Source: Magnolia sinica (lineage: Eukaryota > Streptophyta > Magnoliopsida > Magnoliales > Magnoliaceae). From it: DNA of 64,000 nt. The stretch spans positions 21,860,001 to 21,924,000 of the forward strand of contig NC_080574.1 of the NCBI RefSeq assembly GCF_029962835.1, written 5' to 3'. A program made the translations under genes and the position numbers. The notes below the pieces were generated by a model, which worked only from the letters and a program-made list of their open reading frames with translations, made no database searches and was not told the origin of the DNA. Shown in pieces: positions 10,480 through 22,202 of the stretch; positions within the stretch are counted from its first letter, which is position 1, and each line of letters opens with the position of its first letter.

Positions 10480-10771
10480 AAAAGAAAAGTGGATGGTTGG
10501 AAATTCATTCCAACCATTCCGATTCAATTTGCACGTGTGGCTTAAGTGAATTAAGATCATTTAATAATTTTTTACTGATAAAATTAAATTAATATGACTT
10601 ATTTGTTAAATGGACTAGATATGTAACATGTATTTCCATCGAACCTATATAAAAGCCAATATAATGTACTCTCGTGAGGAGGCATTACATGTGAATAAAT
10701 AGTTGTCTTTTTATATTTAATGCGCAACTAGTTGAACCAATTTAAATGGTCCAACTAGTTGTGTGTGAGCA

Positions 10772-10845
<74 letters not shown>

Positions 10846-11110
10846 AGTATTACTCACACACAACTAGTTGGACAATTTAAATTTGTCTAATTAGCTGTGC
10901 ATTAAATATCACAAATTTTTATTTCAATTCAATGGAATGCACCATGTGAGGACGTATGACCTCAAGTCTTGTTTGTTATAGATCTAGTTTGTTCATCAAA
11001 TAGAGTCCATTAATTAAATTTTATTTATTAAAAATTAGTAAATGATTCTCGTATCTATAGCCATACATGTAAGTTAAATATAGACCATTAGAGTGGATTT
11101 CTAATGGCTT
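10480..11110. mobile_element. Foldback element with arms of about 300 bp
   Basis: The reverse complement of 10480-10770 matches 10848-11110. Matching landmarks in both arms are CAACTAGTTG, GCATTAAATAT, ATCTAGT, ATTAATTTAATTTTAT / ATTAATTAAATTTTAT, TAAATGATTCT and the outer GTGGATTTCTAATGG / ATGAATTTCCAACC. The loop is a compound microsatellite (CT)n(TA)n(GT)n at about 10773-10845. Half-arms of the same family occur at 8767-9010 and as an end at 13018-13056. No coding capacity. Confidence 0.65.
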
Positions 11111-11395
11111 AAATGTTTTTAGAAAAATATCACATTTTTTATCACAAAAAAAAAATTTGTATTCACTTGCTTACAATAGACCTTACCTAATTAACATATA
11201 GATTTTATTTTATTTTTTAACATATGTGGCACTTCATCCAAATACTTCACGTATGTACAATTTTTTAATCATCCCATTTTCTTTGGAAAGAATCATCTTC
11301 CTCTTTTCTCTCTCTATTAAATGCTTCTCTCTTGTTTAATGTTCTCTCTCCCCTACTGCAACAATGGAAATGAATAGACTCTTCAACTTAGAGAG

Positions 11396-12370
11396 GGCTT
11401 TGTGAGGCCCACCATGATGTGTGGGTTTTATTCACACTGAGCATCCATTTTGTACGATCATTTTAGAGCATGAACCTAAAATTGCGGCAGATCCAAGGCT
11501 TAATTAAGTAGATCACACAATGGGGATTAAAGGTCCAATGTTAGAAACTTCTTGAGAGTTAGAAGTTCTGGATGAAGTTGATATTTGTGTTTTCCCTTCT
11601 TCATGTCCGTGTGACCTTATGAATAGGTAAGATGGCAAATAAACATCATGGTCAACCCTAGGAAGATTTTAACGGTGGGGTCATTGTCACAGCTGCTTCA
11701 AATTTCTTGGTGTGGTCCAAATTGAGTTTTGGATTGACTGGTCTTTTGGCTCATACACTAAAATAATTGAGAAAATGGATAAACAATGTGGATATAACAC
11801 ATGCATTACGGTTGGCTCATAGAATTTGCCACGTCAACATAGCACCAACCTAGGTTGCTGTGTCACTGCCCAATCCGAGTCAGTTTGTAACCTGGGTCAC
11901 ATTGGAGTGGGTGTTTCACGGGCCAAATTCATGTATGTGTTGTATATCTAGGACGTCCATTAGTTTTTCTAGATCAATTTAGAACATAATCCCAAAAATG
12001 AAGTAGATCCAAATCTCAAGTGGACCACACTACAGGAAACATGGGTAATTAACCATTAAAAACTTTGTAGGGGCTACAAAAGTTTTGGATGAAGCCGATG
12101 TTTGTATTTTCCCTTTATCCTTGTATCTCTAACCTTATCAACAAGTTGGATGGTAAAAAATCATTACGATGGTCATTGTGAAGTTTTTTGTTATGGCAGG
12201 CTCTCAATGGCTATTATTTCTTATGGTGTGGTCCACCTGAGACATACATTTGCTTCATTTTTTAGACCATACAAAGATGGTGTAAAAACTGCTTCATTTT
12301 TTAGACCACACACTAAGATGATGTGTAAAAACGGATGAATGGCATGGACATACAACTCATACATGAAGGG
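11396..12370. repeat. Two GGGCCCACC-family elements (B type) in series
   Basis: First copy 11396-11826, from GTGAGGCCCACCATGATGTG to GGATATAACACATGCATTACG. Second copy about 11905-12365, from CACGGGCCAAATTCATGTATG to GGACATACAACTCATACATGA. Both have the usual inner order: TGGACCACAC..AGGAAA, AACTT..TGGGG, TTTTCCCTT, TGTGGTCCA. Both lack reading frames. Confidence 0.65.
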
Positions 12371-13536
12371 GGGCTCTACAGTCTGGAAAGCGCTCCACTA
12401 TTTGTCAATCGGGTAACACGGATCCAGTCCCAACCTTCTCGGTAAGGTCCCATATTCATGAGAACTAACCGCCGTATCAATGCCCACCCTATATTTTGTA
12501 CTAGGCCAATCACGATGTTTACCGTTAGATCCACTTCGATCATTGGGTATGTAATTTTATATAGGGCTCAAAGGAAAAAAAAATCAGACTGATATGTGAT
12601 TCAAGTGGGCCAAATCAATGGAAACAATTGAGAGAGACGTCCAGTACCCTTGATTGTTACCAGGCTCAAAGTGATGAGCATGTAAAATCCATTCCATCCA
12701 TTATATGCCACACCAAATTCTAGGCCTAATGCCTAAAATGCAGGGCCATACATGATTTAAGTGGACCATGCCAAAGGAAACAGTTTTGAAGGTTAGCTTT
12801 CCTGCACATTATTTTCGATGGTGTGGTCTACTTGAACCATATATGGATATTATTTTCATGCCGTGGATGTAACATGGGGTAACTTATCTAATGGATGGGG
12901 TGGATTTTACATAAACAGTATGGTGGGGCCATCCCAAGCAAGCAACTCCTCTCCCTCTTTAATTAACTTTTCCATACGCATCATTTATTAACGTTAATTA
13001 GCATTTAATTCCGACAGCTAGTTGGACGGTCCAACTAGTTGTGTGTGAGCATTCTCTCTCTCTCTACACACACTGTGTGTGTGTTTTATCACACTCGTTT
13101 ACCTATTTTTCTAAAACAAGGGGGATTTAAATGTGAGGGTTGACCTATCATAAGAAAACAATTATGATTAAATGCCCACCATTAAAAACTTACTGGGGCT
13201 CACTGGAATGTTTATTTGTCATATAATATATGCCTAGATGAAGAGAAAACACAAATATCAACTTAATACAAAATTTTTGTGGTTCCTAGCAAGTTTTTAA
13301 TGGTGAATATTCAGTAACTCTCTTGTAGTGTGGTTCATATCAAATTTGTATCTGCCTCATTCTTGGGCTCATACTATAAAATAGTCTAAAAACATGATGG
13401 AAGGCGTGTATAGGGGAAACGGATGGGCTATTTCCCCTGCCATCAGCCAATGGCTGGTGGTTGATGTTTTGTGGGCCCTATGATGTGTGTTTCAACCATT
13501 GCTAAATTAAAAATTTGAGATGGTAAAATTATTATT
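12371..13536. repeat. Repeat mosaic: B/D and A fragments, foldback-type end
   Basis: 12480-12950 holds degenerate B/D-type sequence. 13018-13045 is a foldback-type end (AGTTGGACGGTCCAACTAGTT) next to a CT/CA microsatellite. 13110-13460 is an A-type fragment ending CCAATGGCTGGTGG, with GGATGGGCTATTTCCCCTGCC. No gene. Confidence 0.5.
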
Positions 13537-13686
13537 ATTTAAAAAAAAAAAAAAAAAAAAAAAGATGTTAAAATTAAAACTTTGCGACGGTTTTCAACCG
13601 TCCCTAATTATTTACGGGTGAAAACCATTCTTGAACCGTTTAGGAATGGTTTTCAACCGTTCCTAAATAGGAATTTTAGTGTAGTG
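13537..13686 (-). mobile_element. Second, different CACTA terminus (remnant)
   Basis: The minus strand from 13686 reads CACTACACTAAAATTCC, followed by subterminal hairpins of the AACGGTTGAAAACCATTCC type (GGAATGGTTTTCAACCGTTCC, GCGACGGTTTTCAACCGTCC). The subterminal motif differs from that of the 7680-8285 end, so this is another CACTA family. It is cut off on the left by a 23-bp poly-A (13541-13563). Confidence 0.65.
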
Positions 13687-14031
13687 TATGTAATTCAGGT
13701 AGAATATATGATTGAAAATGGTATATAGGGGCATCCCTCTCCCAACTATTTCTATTCACATGGCCAACTTCAATCATGGACAAGGCTTATTTTTGAGTTG
13801 TACAATTAAAATAAGATGAAGCAGCTAGTGATATGGTAGATTTCACTTAAACATCACACTAAGGCTCACCAATTCATAATGTCAAATTTTTTGTCATTTT
13901 CATGCAAAACTCGTCCTTTCATTAAACCCAACAATGCCTTCAAAATTCTTAAACATGGACCTTAGTGATGTTTATGTAAAATCCATCCTTTCACTAAACC
14001 CATCCATGCCTTAAAAATTCCTAAACATCGA
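13687..14031. other. Spacer with a repeated AAATCCATCCTTTCACTAAA phrase
   Basis: No gene. The phrase AAATCC..CC.TTCACTAAACCCA.CCATGCCTTAAAAATTCCTAAACAT occurs at about 13910-13960, 13978-14028 and again after the solo LTR at 14772-14822, each linked to GATGTTTA.GT. This makes a short imperfect tandem series into which the LTR was inserted. Confidence 0.5.
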
Positions 14032-14744
14032 TGTAGAGGATCGAGGACAGTTTCATGGCCAAAATGGATCAGATAAGGCCCAGTCTACGATAGAAGTGAT
14101 CCGGACCGTCAGACCTTAAATTAGGTGTATCTCGTAATCCGGAATAAGTTATCAGACGTAAAATATATGATTTTGGGGTAGAACAAGCTAATTTAGCCAC
14201 CCAACTCGGTATAGTGCAAGCTAGATTTTTGAAATACCACCAGATCGACGATCGTTTCCCTATTTTAATTCCATTTTACTATAAATAGTAAGTTTTAGTT
14301 TGATTATAACTCTTTATCCGTTGGGCTTTAGGAGTTGCGCCCAACGGGAAAAGAGCTTAGAATAATTAGGAGAATAGCTTGGTGAAGCCAAATAGGACAC
14401 TTACTATTTTTGGCCGAGAATCTTGCGTACTAGTAGACATCACGACCGTCTATAAATAGTAAATTTACTATTTGATAGTAACTTGCGAATTCTAGGAGTT
14501 TTAGTTATAGTTTGATTCTGATTTCTCCCACATTGGTTGGTATGTATCACTATTTGAAGGGTTGTGAACTCGTTTATTTTTTACATCAATCAATTTACGA
14601 ATTTATTATAATTTATTTTTATTTTCTTGCTTTCTTTCCTCGTGGATTCGAGAAGTCTCTGTGAGGAGTCCAGAGAAGTTCCGTGGATTCGGAACAGTTA
14701 TCCTTTTGAGGAAGACGATGCTCGACATCATGTCCTCTGTGTCA
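14032..14744 (+). mobile_element. Solo LTR of an LTR retrotransposon
   Basis: About 713 bp starting TGTAGAGGA and ending TCCTCTGTGTCA, with a short imperfect repeat AAACAT on both sides (14023-14028 and 14744-14749). It contains the promoter-like CTATAAATAG twice (about 14280 and 14452) and no internal region. It lies inside the repeated phrase described for 13687-14031. It looks like a fossil left by recombination between two LTRs. A more decayed relative is at about 35050-35450. Confidence 0.65.
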
Positions 14745-14759
14745 AACATAGACCACAAT

Positions 14760-15289
14760 GATGTTTATGTAAAATCCATTCTTTCACTAAATCTATTCAT
14801 GCCTTAAAAATTCCTAAACATGGACCACAGTGATGTTTACGTAAAATCCATCCCAACACCAGGTCCATATCACTTCATTTAAGCCACAGGGCCAAACATC
14901 ACCTCACTTTTTTTATTCAGATGGGTCATATGAAGGAAAACAGCAACACTCACCCTCTAAACTGTTTCCTTTAATGTGATCTGCTTATAGATGTGCCTGA
15001 TTTTATTTTTTTATCTTGTTGTCCCATTTTAGCTTTGCATCCAACAGTTGGAGTGGATTTCATATAATCATCATAGTGGGCCCTAAAAAAAGAATGGGAG
15101 TCTTCCTCCCACTTATTTCCCTATCTATGGCCCACCAGAAACACGGACAGGGCTTATTTTTGGGCGATATGGCAATAATGAGGTGACACGTCACGTGATG
15201 GGGATGGATTTCACTTAAGCATCCTTGTGGGGCCCACCAATTGTTGTAGTCCAGCCTACCATGTAATTTTATGCTGACATAATTCATAG
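14760..15289. repeat. GGGCCCACC-family D-type fragments
   Basis: Contains GTGATGTTTACGTAAAATCC, a CATCCAACAGTTGGAGTGGATTTC phrase (15040) and GTGGGGCCCACCAATTG (15227-15243). No gene. Confidence 0.5.
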
Positions 15290-15293
15290 AATC

Positions 15294-15745
15294 CATGGTG
15301 ATAAAAGAAATAATTAATAGAATCCCACCAATAGCCAAGAGAAGCAAAATGCATGAGTGGTAATGCGAATCCACTTTACCAACACCGTACGTCTTTTCAA
15401 ATTCATTTACTTTTTGGCTTGAGTCTAACAAAAGTCTTGAGAGCGTTATCTATTTATTAATTCATGAAAGAGAGAACATTCAAATTTCAAACTCGCGGAG
15501 AGAACGGAAAAATATATCCCATGGTGATGAAAGAATTAATAGAATCACGCCAATAGCTGAGAGAAGCAAAATGCATGAGTGGTAATGTGAATCCATTTTA
15601 CCACCACTGAACATCTTTTTAAATTCATTTACTTTTTGGCTAGAGTTTAATCAATGTCCTGAGAGCATTATATATTTATTAATTCATGAAAGAGAGAACA
15701 GTCAAATTTCGAAGTCGTGGAGAAAAGCAATGGTTGCGAGTGAGT
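15294..15745. repeat. Two-copy tandem duplication, period about 226 bp
   Basis: Copy 1 begins CATGGTGATAAAAG at 15294 and copy 2 begins CATGGTGATGAAAG at 15520. Both run through AAGCAAAATGCATGAGTGGT, TTCATTTACTTTTTGGCT and TTATTAATTCATGAAAGAG to a GTGGAGA / GCGGAGA end. The copies differ at roughly one base in ten. No gene. Confidence 0.75.
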
Positions 15746-16314
15746 GGGACACAGTTGCCAGCACTCCACACGTATGAAAGACCTTAGACATTCATGAGAT
15801 GGTCCCAATCACATGGTGCCATGATCCAATAGATCAGCTGGTGTGGCACACATTTGTATACTTGGATGCAAATCTATTATTTTCAACTATGCATTTTCTG
15901 TTACACGTTTGCCCACCTAATGGACGAACAGTCCTGATATTCAGGCTGAAATATACGCTATGGTATAGCCGAGATCTTGACCCTGCGCATGTGCCCCACT
16001 AGCACCATAACACGTGTGCCCAAGAATAAGATTCTGGTGGACATGGATTACTTCTGATAGGAAGCTTAGGTGGGCTCACTATGATGTTTGTCCAAAATTA
16101 CCCCTCTATTTATATTCCATTCATACCATTGGTGAAGTTATTCCTACCGATGAACTGAAGAAACAAAAGTATTACCTTGATCCAAAAATCTGTGGTCCCA
16201 TAAATGTTCTAACGATGGATATTTAATTTCACTATTTCCTCTATATCATACAGCAAACTTGAATTATCTACCTCTGGAATATTTCTAACAAACATCAGTG
16301 TGGACCACACCGCA
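15746..16314. other. Spacer with E-type repeat fragment
   Basis: No gene. 16060-16260 carries a fragment of the E-type element (AGGTGGGCTCACTATGATGTT, then CTGATGAAC-like and TTAATTTCACTATTTCCT). Confidence 0.4.
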
Positions 16315-16802
16315 GGAAATTCCACTCACAGGTTGTGGCAGGCTATCTTAGGTGGGGCCACCATGAAATTTGCGAGATATCCACCATATTCATCCATTTT
16401 TATTTTTATTTTTGGATCATTTTAGGTCATGGGCCAAAAAGGAGCCGTATCTCATACTCAAATGTACCAAAAACCTGAGGATTGAGTGTCCCCAATGGAA
16501 ATATTCGTGAAGCCACAGAAGTTTTGAATAAGGTTAATAATTTTTTTTTCAGTTCATCTAAGTAGGGAAGGCACATAAACATCACTATCGACCCAGGGAG
16601 GCTTCACGTGTAGAAAATTCCCTACTTATCTTTTCCTTTTAATGCAACCCACTTGAGTCTTTGATACTTCTCATGTCTCATATCTTAAAATGAGCTCACA
16701 TAACAGATGAATGGGTGTACATTTCTAACAAACAGGGCCTGACCTAGGTTTCCGGCACAGGAACTTCGTGCAAAAGGGTGTCGCTGGAAATCCGCATCCA
16801 TT
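16315..16802. repeat. Type E long-TIR element, older copy
   Basis: Left end has TCTTAGGTGGGGCCACCATG. Right end has CCGGCACAGGAACTTCGTGC then AAAGG...GGAAATCCGCATCCAT, matching the right end of the better preserved E element at 57218-57748. No coding capacity. Confidence 0.55.
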
Positions 16803-16904
16803 TTTTTTATACTAACGGGTTGGTAAGTTAGCTTAGCACACAAACGGACCGAGGTGTCGCAAGCGACAAGTGTTGATGGAATTATCAACGAACAACTATT
16901 CAAG

Positions 16905-17463
16905 CCACGTGTACATTTCCTTGTACCTGATGGAAAATGCTATCTATTATTAGTATCCTTGCATCTGATGGAAAATACTATCTATTATTAGTAAACGAAG
17001 AGAAAACAACCTAACTTTAAAGAAGATACTCGGCGGTTGGAAGGATCCAAGGAATAGATCTTATGCAACTGTTACCCGTGAGAAAAGCAAAAGGTGGATT
17101 GTCTACAACTCCCCACCTCCACATTTGTTTATATTCCATCCAAACCGTTCATAAGGCCATTCTCATTGGCATGAACTAAAAACACAAAATATCATCCAGA
17201 TGATGGCCTTAGGAATATTTGAACGGTGGACGTTCAATCCCCACTGTTTCATGTTATGTATCCCACTTAAGTCTTAGATCTGCCTTACTTTTAGTCTCAC
17301 ATCCTAAAATCATCTGATAAAAACAGATGGACGGAGTGGATTTCTCACAAACATCATGGTGAGTGCCACGTGGCTTCCAACTGTGGTCGGCGTGGTCAGC
17401 AATCCACCTTCATGCATTTCTCAGTCACGACCTTTAGATAAGATCGATTCCTTCAGTGCTTCC
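16905..17463. repeat. 38-bp tandem duplication and E-type fragment
   Basis: CTTGTACCTGATGGAAAATGC then TATCTATTATTAGTA is followed at once by a second copy (16919-16995). An inverted, diverged copy of 16905-16990, including the CCACGTGTACATTTCCTT end, lies at about 22890-22955 on the far side of the Copia element. 17090-17365 is an E-type fragment. No gene. Confidence 0.55.
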
Positions 17464-18195
17464 TGATAGGGATTTTCTTCTCATTGCTGGGTTCGATGAA
17501 ATCGAACTAGCTTCGATATCATCGAATATTTTCGAGATTTTTCACCCCTGATCGCTGGACAGTTTTGGTCCGTTTTCGATATCATCGAAGGACCTTAGAT
17601 GAAATCGAAGATTGTCATCGAAGGACATTCGATATCATCGAAGAGTTCGCAGATACGATTGCGGAAACGCAGATTCTGTGATTTTTGCTTCCTATTTGGA
17701 TTCTACCTCTTTCTATTCTTATATATTAGGGTGCATTACAGGGTATTCTAAGGTTTCTTAAAGGTTTTCTAGGAGGGCTTAGGGCTATCAAAGGTAAGAG
17801 AGATAGAGAGAAAGAGTGAGAGGAAGCTTATGGAAGGGAGATTCTGCTCGTAAAGGTGATCTACTTCGCAGTCCACGTTTCAGCGCTTCTACGTCCTCAT
17901 GATCGGTGAGATCCCTCTGTTTTTCATTATTCTCTTATTGTTCATTCACTCCTGCATGAGTGAAGAAGATTTGATCCAAGCGGTATGTGCTTGTGATCTG
18001 TTGTAACATTCTGTTTTATAGTGGATTGTTAATCTGGACGAGGTCTCGTGGTTTTTACCTCTTTGAGGGTTTTCCACGTAAAATTCCCTGGTGTCATGTG
18101 ATTTATGCTTTGATTTATTTCATCGCTTTATTATCCCATAATTCTAGTTTGTTTTGGGAGGCTAGATTCTAAGGTTTTATGCAAGAGCCCCAACA
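17464..18195 (+). repeat. 5' LTR of the Copia element
   Basis: Begins TGATAGGG and ends CCCCAACA. The first 190 bp are studded with TTCGATATCATCGAA and GATGAAATCGAA motifs, short palindromes likely to be part of the element's own promoter region. TCTTATATATTAGG near 17720 is a candidate TATA box. Confidence 0.85.
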
Positions 18196-18267
18196 AAGTG
18201 ATATCAGAACTAAGTTCATTGAACGGAGTGGGATCGATTCTGAATTCTGGAAGGTGGCTCATTAAGG

Positions 18268-21200
18268 ATGATCATCCTTAATAGTTCTAACTGGACCATA
18301 TGGAAGGATAAGATGGAGGACTTGTTTTATTACAAGGACTTATATTCTTCAATTTTAGGCATATCAACAAATCAAAGAATATGTCTGATGATGATTGGAA
18401 GAAGTTGGACCGGAAGGCGATGGGGTATATTAGACAATGGTTGGACGATTCCGTATTCCACCATGTGTCTATGGAGACCTCAGCTACTAACCTATGACTG
18501 AAATTACAAGGGCTGTATAAGAGGAAGACAGTCGACAATAAGATTTTCTTGATACGACAACTTGTAAATCTCAAGTTCAAAGTTAGTGGTTCTGTGACTG
18601 AGCACATGAATGAGGTCAGCAATATAGTGAACCAGCTCTCCGCTATGAAGATGGTCCTGAATGATGAATTGCAGGCTTTATTATTGTTTAGTTCATTGCT
18701 TGATAGTTGGGAGACCATGGTGGTGTCTCTAAGTAACTTCGCTCTAGACGGAAAAATAGTCATGGAACAGTAACCAGTTGTCTCTTTAATGAAGAGACAG
18801 TGAGGAAGTCTCAAGGGTCCACTCAGCAAGAGGCCCTGTGACACAGGAACAAGGGAGAGGAAAGAACAGGAAGGGCGGGAAGGCCTGAGATAAATCAAGA
18901 GGTAAGTCGAGTATCAGGAAGGATGTTGAATGCTGAAATTATGGCAAGAAGGGCCACTATAAGTATGAATGTCGTAAGAATAAGAACGACAAGAAAGGAA
19001 AAAGAAATGATAAAGAAGATGAATCAGATTCCACTGTAGTCACTTCAGATGGCGACGTTGTAGTTATTCTTTTAACAGATCATGATATTTGTCTCACGGC
19101 TACGAGTCAGGACATCGACTGGGTGATTGACTCAGGAGCTTCTTTTCATACGACTCCACGCAGGGACTTCTTCACAAGCTATAAGTTAGGTGACTATGGA
19201 ACCGTGAAGATAGAAAATTCTGGCATATCGAAGATCGGAGGGGTTGGTGATATTTGTGTGAAGACCGATGTGGGCTGCACATTGGTTCTCATGGATGTGA
19301 GGCATATCCCAGACCTTCGCCTCAACTTGATATCGACGGAAAGGTTGGATGACGATGGTTGGTGGGCGCTAGAAGCTCATCAAGGGTTCATTGATCGTAG
19401 CCAGAGGAAAGAAGTGTTACACCCTTTACAAGACAAGTTTCAGTGTGTGCAAGGGTAGGTTGAACGCAGCGGAAGATTCAGCTATTGACATGTGGCATAT
19501 GCGTCTAGGCCACATAAGTGAAAAAGGGCTTCAACTACTAACGAGGAAGCGGCTCCTTCCAGACGTAACAGGTATACCTCTTAAAACCTCTATTGATTTT
19601 TTATCAGGAAAACAGCATAGAGTTTCATTTATTAAATCTGTTTCTCATGTTAATAAAGCGCATGCATTAGATTTGGTTTATTCTTATATTTGTGGTCCTA
19701 TGAGGACAAAAAGCTTGGGTGGGGCATTGTATTTTATCACTTTTATAGATGATATATCTAGGAGGGTTTGGGTTTATGCTTTGAAATCCAAGGACGAGGT
19801 CTTTTGTGTGTTTAAATTGTTTCATGCTATGGTCGAGAGAGAGAGAGAGGTAGATCATTGAAGTGCATCCGCACTGACAATAATGGTGAATACATTGGCG
19901 ACTTTCATGAGTATCGTAAGTCCCTGGGTATACGGCATGAACAGATGATTCCCAAGACCCCCCAGCATAATGGTATAGCTGAGCGAATGAATCGCACCAT
20001 TGTAGAGAGAATTAGATGCATGTTATCCCATGCGAAATTGCCCAAGACATTCTGAGGAGAAGCAATGCACACAGCAGTATATCTGATAAACAGGTCTCCA
20101 TCAGTCCCGTTGAATGAAGAAGTGCCTGAGAAGGTGTGGATTGGACAAGATCTATCGTACAGTCATCTCAGGGTATTTGGATGCAGGGCATCCGTTCACG
20201 TACAAAATGACGAGAGGTCCAAGCTCGATATGAAGATCAGGCAATGTGTGTTCTTGGGGTACGGTGATAAAAAGTTCGGTTACAGATTGTGGAATCCGAC
20301 CGAGAAGAAGCTCGTCAGGAGCAGAGATGTGGTTTTCTTTGAAGATCAGTGTATAGAAGACATTTGTAAGCCAGAGAAGAACCAGCCTAGTTTAGGTGAG
20401 CTAGAAGACATGGATCCGATTATTCCTCCCGCGATGCCTGATGACGAGGGAGTATAGCAAGGTGCAGAGGACGAGGGAGTTCCTTCAGAAGATGGACCGG
20501 GGGAGCAACCCCCACTTGATCTACCTGTTGAGCCACAGGTGAGGAGGTCATCTAGGGATAAACAGCCGTTCAAGAGGTACTCGCCGCATGAGTACATTAT
20601 ACTCACTGATGGAGGAGAGCCAGAAGATTATGCTGAGGCCCTAGCCGACGAGCATAAGGAGGAGTGGTTGAAAGCTATGCAAGAGGAGATGGAATCCTTA
20701 CATAAGAACCACACCTATGACATGGTGAAACTGCCTAAGGGTAAGAAAGCTTTGAGCAACAAGTGGGTGTTCAGAAAAAAGGTTGAGCAGAAGAATTCAC
20801 AGACGAGGTTCAAGGCCAGACTTATAGTGAAAGGGTTTAGTCAGAGGAAAGGCATAGACTTCGAGGAGATATTTTCACCACTGATGAAGATGACATCCAT
20901 ATGGGTGTTGCTTGGGTTGGCGGCTAGCATGGATCTGGAGATAGAGCAGTTAGATGTTAAAACTGTCTTCCTCCATGGTGACCTGGAAGAAGAGATCTAC
21001 ATGCACCAACTAGAAGGGTTTGAAGTCAAAGGCAAGGAGCATATGGTGTGTAGGGTGAAGAAGAGCTTGTATGGGCTAAAACAAGCTCCACGGTAATGGT
21101 ACAAGAAGTTCGACTCATTTATGTTGAAGCATGGGTATGATAAAACGGAGTCGGACTATTGTGTGTTCACGCAGAAGTTCTCAGATGGTGATTTCTTAGT

Positions 21201-22170
21201 TCTGCTGTTATACGTTGATGACATGCTCATCATGAAAAAAGATATCAAGAAGATCGACAGGCTAAAACAGGAGTTGGGCAAGTCGTTTGCGATGAAAGAC
21301 TCGGGCCTAGCTAAACAGATCCTAGGAATTGAGATAACATGTGACAGAAATAGTAGGAAGCTTTCGCTGTCACAAGAGTGGTATATTAAGAAAGTCCTAG
21401 AGCGGTACAATATGAATGCAACGAAGTCGATCAGTACTCCACTGGATGGTCACTTCAGATTGAGCGACAAGTAGTGTCCCAAGACGAAGGCAGAGGTGGA
21501 AGAGATGCAAAAGATACCCTACGCGTCAACTGTAGGAAGTTTGATGTATGTTATGGTGTTTACAGGCCCAAACAAAGCATATGTGGTTGGTGTTGTCAGC
21601 TGGTATCTTGTCAATCCTGACAAAGAGCGTTGGGCAGCGGTGAAGTGGATACTGCAATATCTAAGAAGCTCATTCAGGTTAAGCCTATGCTATGATGATG
21701 GAAAATCTATGTTAGAGGGCTATACAGATGCAGATATGGCAGGTGACATAGGCTCCAAGAAGTCCACATCACGGTTCATGTTCACGTTTGCAGAGGGAGC
21801 AATCTCTTAACAGAGCAAGCTACAGAAGGTCATAGCATTGTTGAAGACAAAGGCTGAGTACATTGTAGTCATAGAGGCATGTAAAGAGATATTTTGGATG
21901 AAGAGGTTCCTACAGGAACTTAACTTAAAACAGGAGCAGCACGTGGTCTATTGCGATAGTCAAAGTGTTATACACTTAAGCAAAAATCCAAGTCAGCACT
22001 CCAAGTCGAAGCACATAAAGATTCGATATCACTGGATCAGGGGTACTTTGGAACAAAAGGTGTTACAGCTTGAGAAGGTCTACACGGACGATAATGGGTC
22101 AGACATAATGACCGAGGCTTTGTTCAAGAGCAAGTTTGAGATTTTTAGAAACCAGACTGGCTTGAAGAAG
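18268..22170 (+). pseudogene. Copia gag-pol remnant
   Basis: Parts in order: gag about 18268-18930, with a nucleocapsid zinc knuckle (C-x2-C-x4-H-x4-C type) near 18930-18975; aspartic protease near 19120-19260 (VIDSGASFHTT); GAG-pre-integrase and integrase about 19485-20300 (WHMRLGHISEKG, then HNGIAERMNRTI); reverse transcriptase about 20640-21470 (YGLKQAPR, LLLYVDDML); RNase H about 21700-22130 (YTDADMAGD, HIKIRYHWIR). The motifs match the TNT1/Tork group. Not functional. Confidence 0.85.
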
Positions 22171-22202
22171 ATGAATTCCTCTGAGTCGAAAAGGGGGACA
22201 TT

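Noticed and set aside
8720-10773. A single 2-kb transposon from the CTCACACAC end at 8770 to the GTGTGTGAG end at 10768
   Set aside because: The homology pattern shows that the arms point outward from 10.81 kb (foldback), so these two ends are parts of different elements.
18287-18898. 203-residue minus-strand frame in the Copia element
   Set aside because: Antisense shadow of the gag region, with no domain and no promoter-like sequence.
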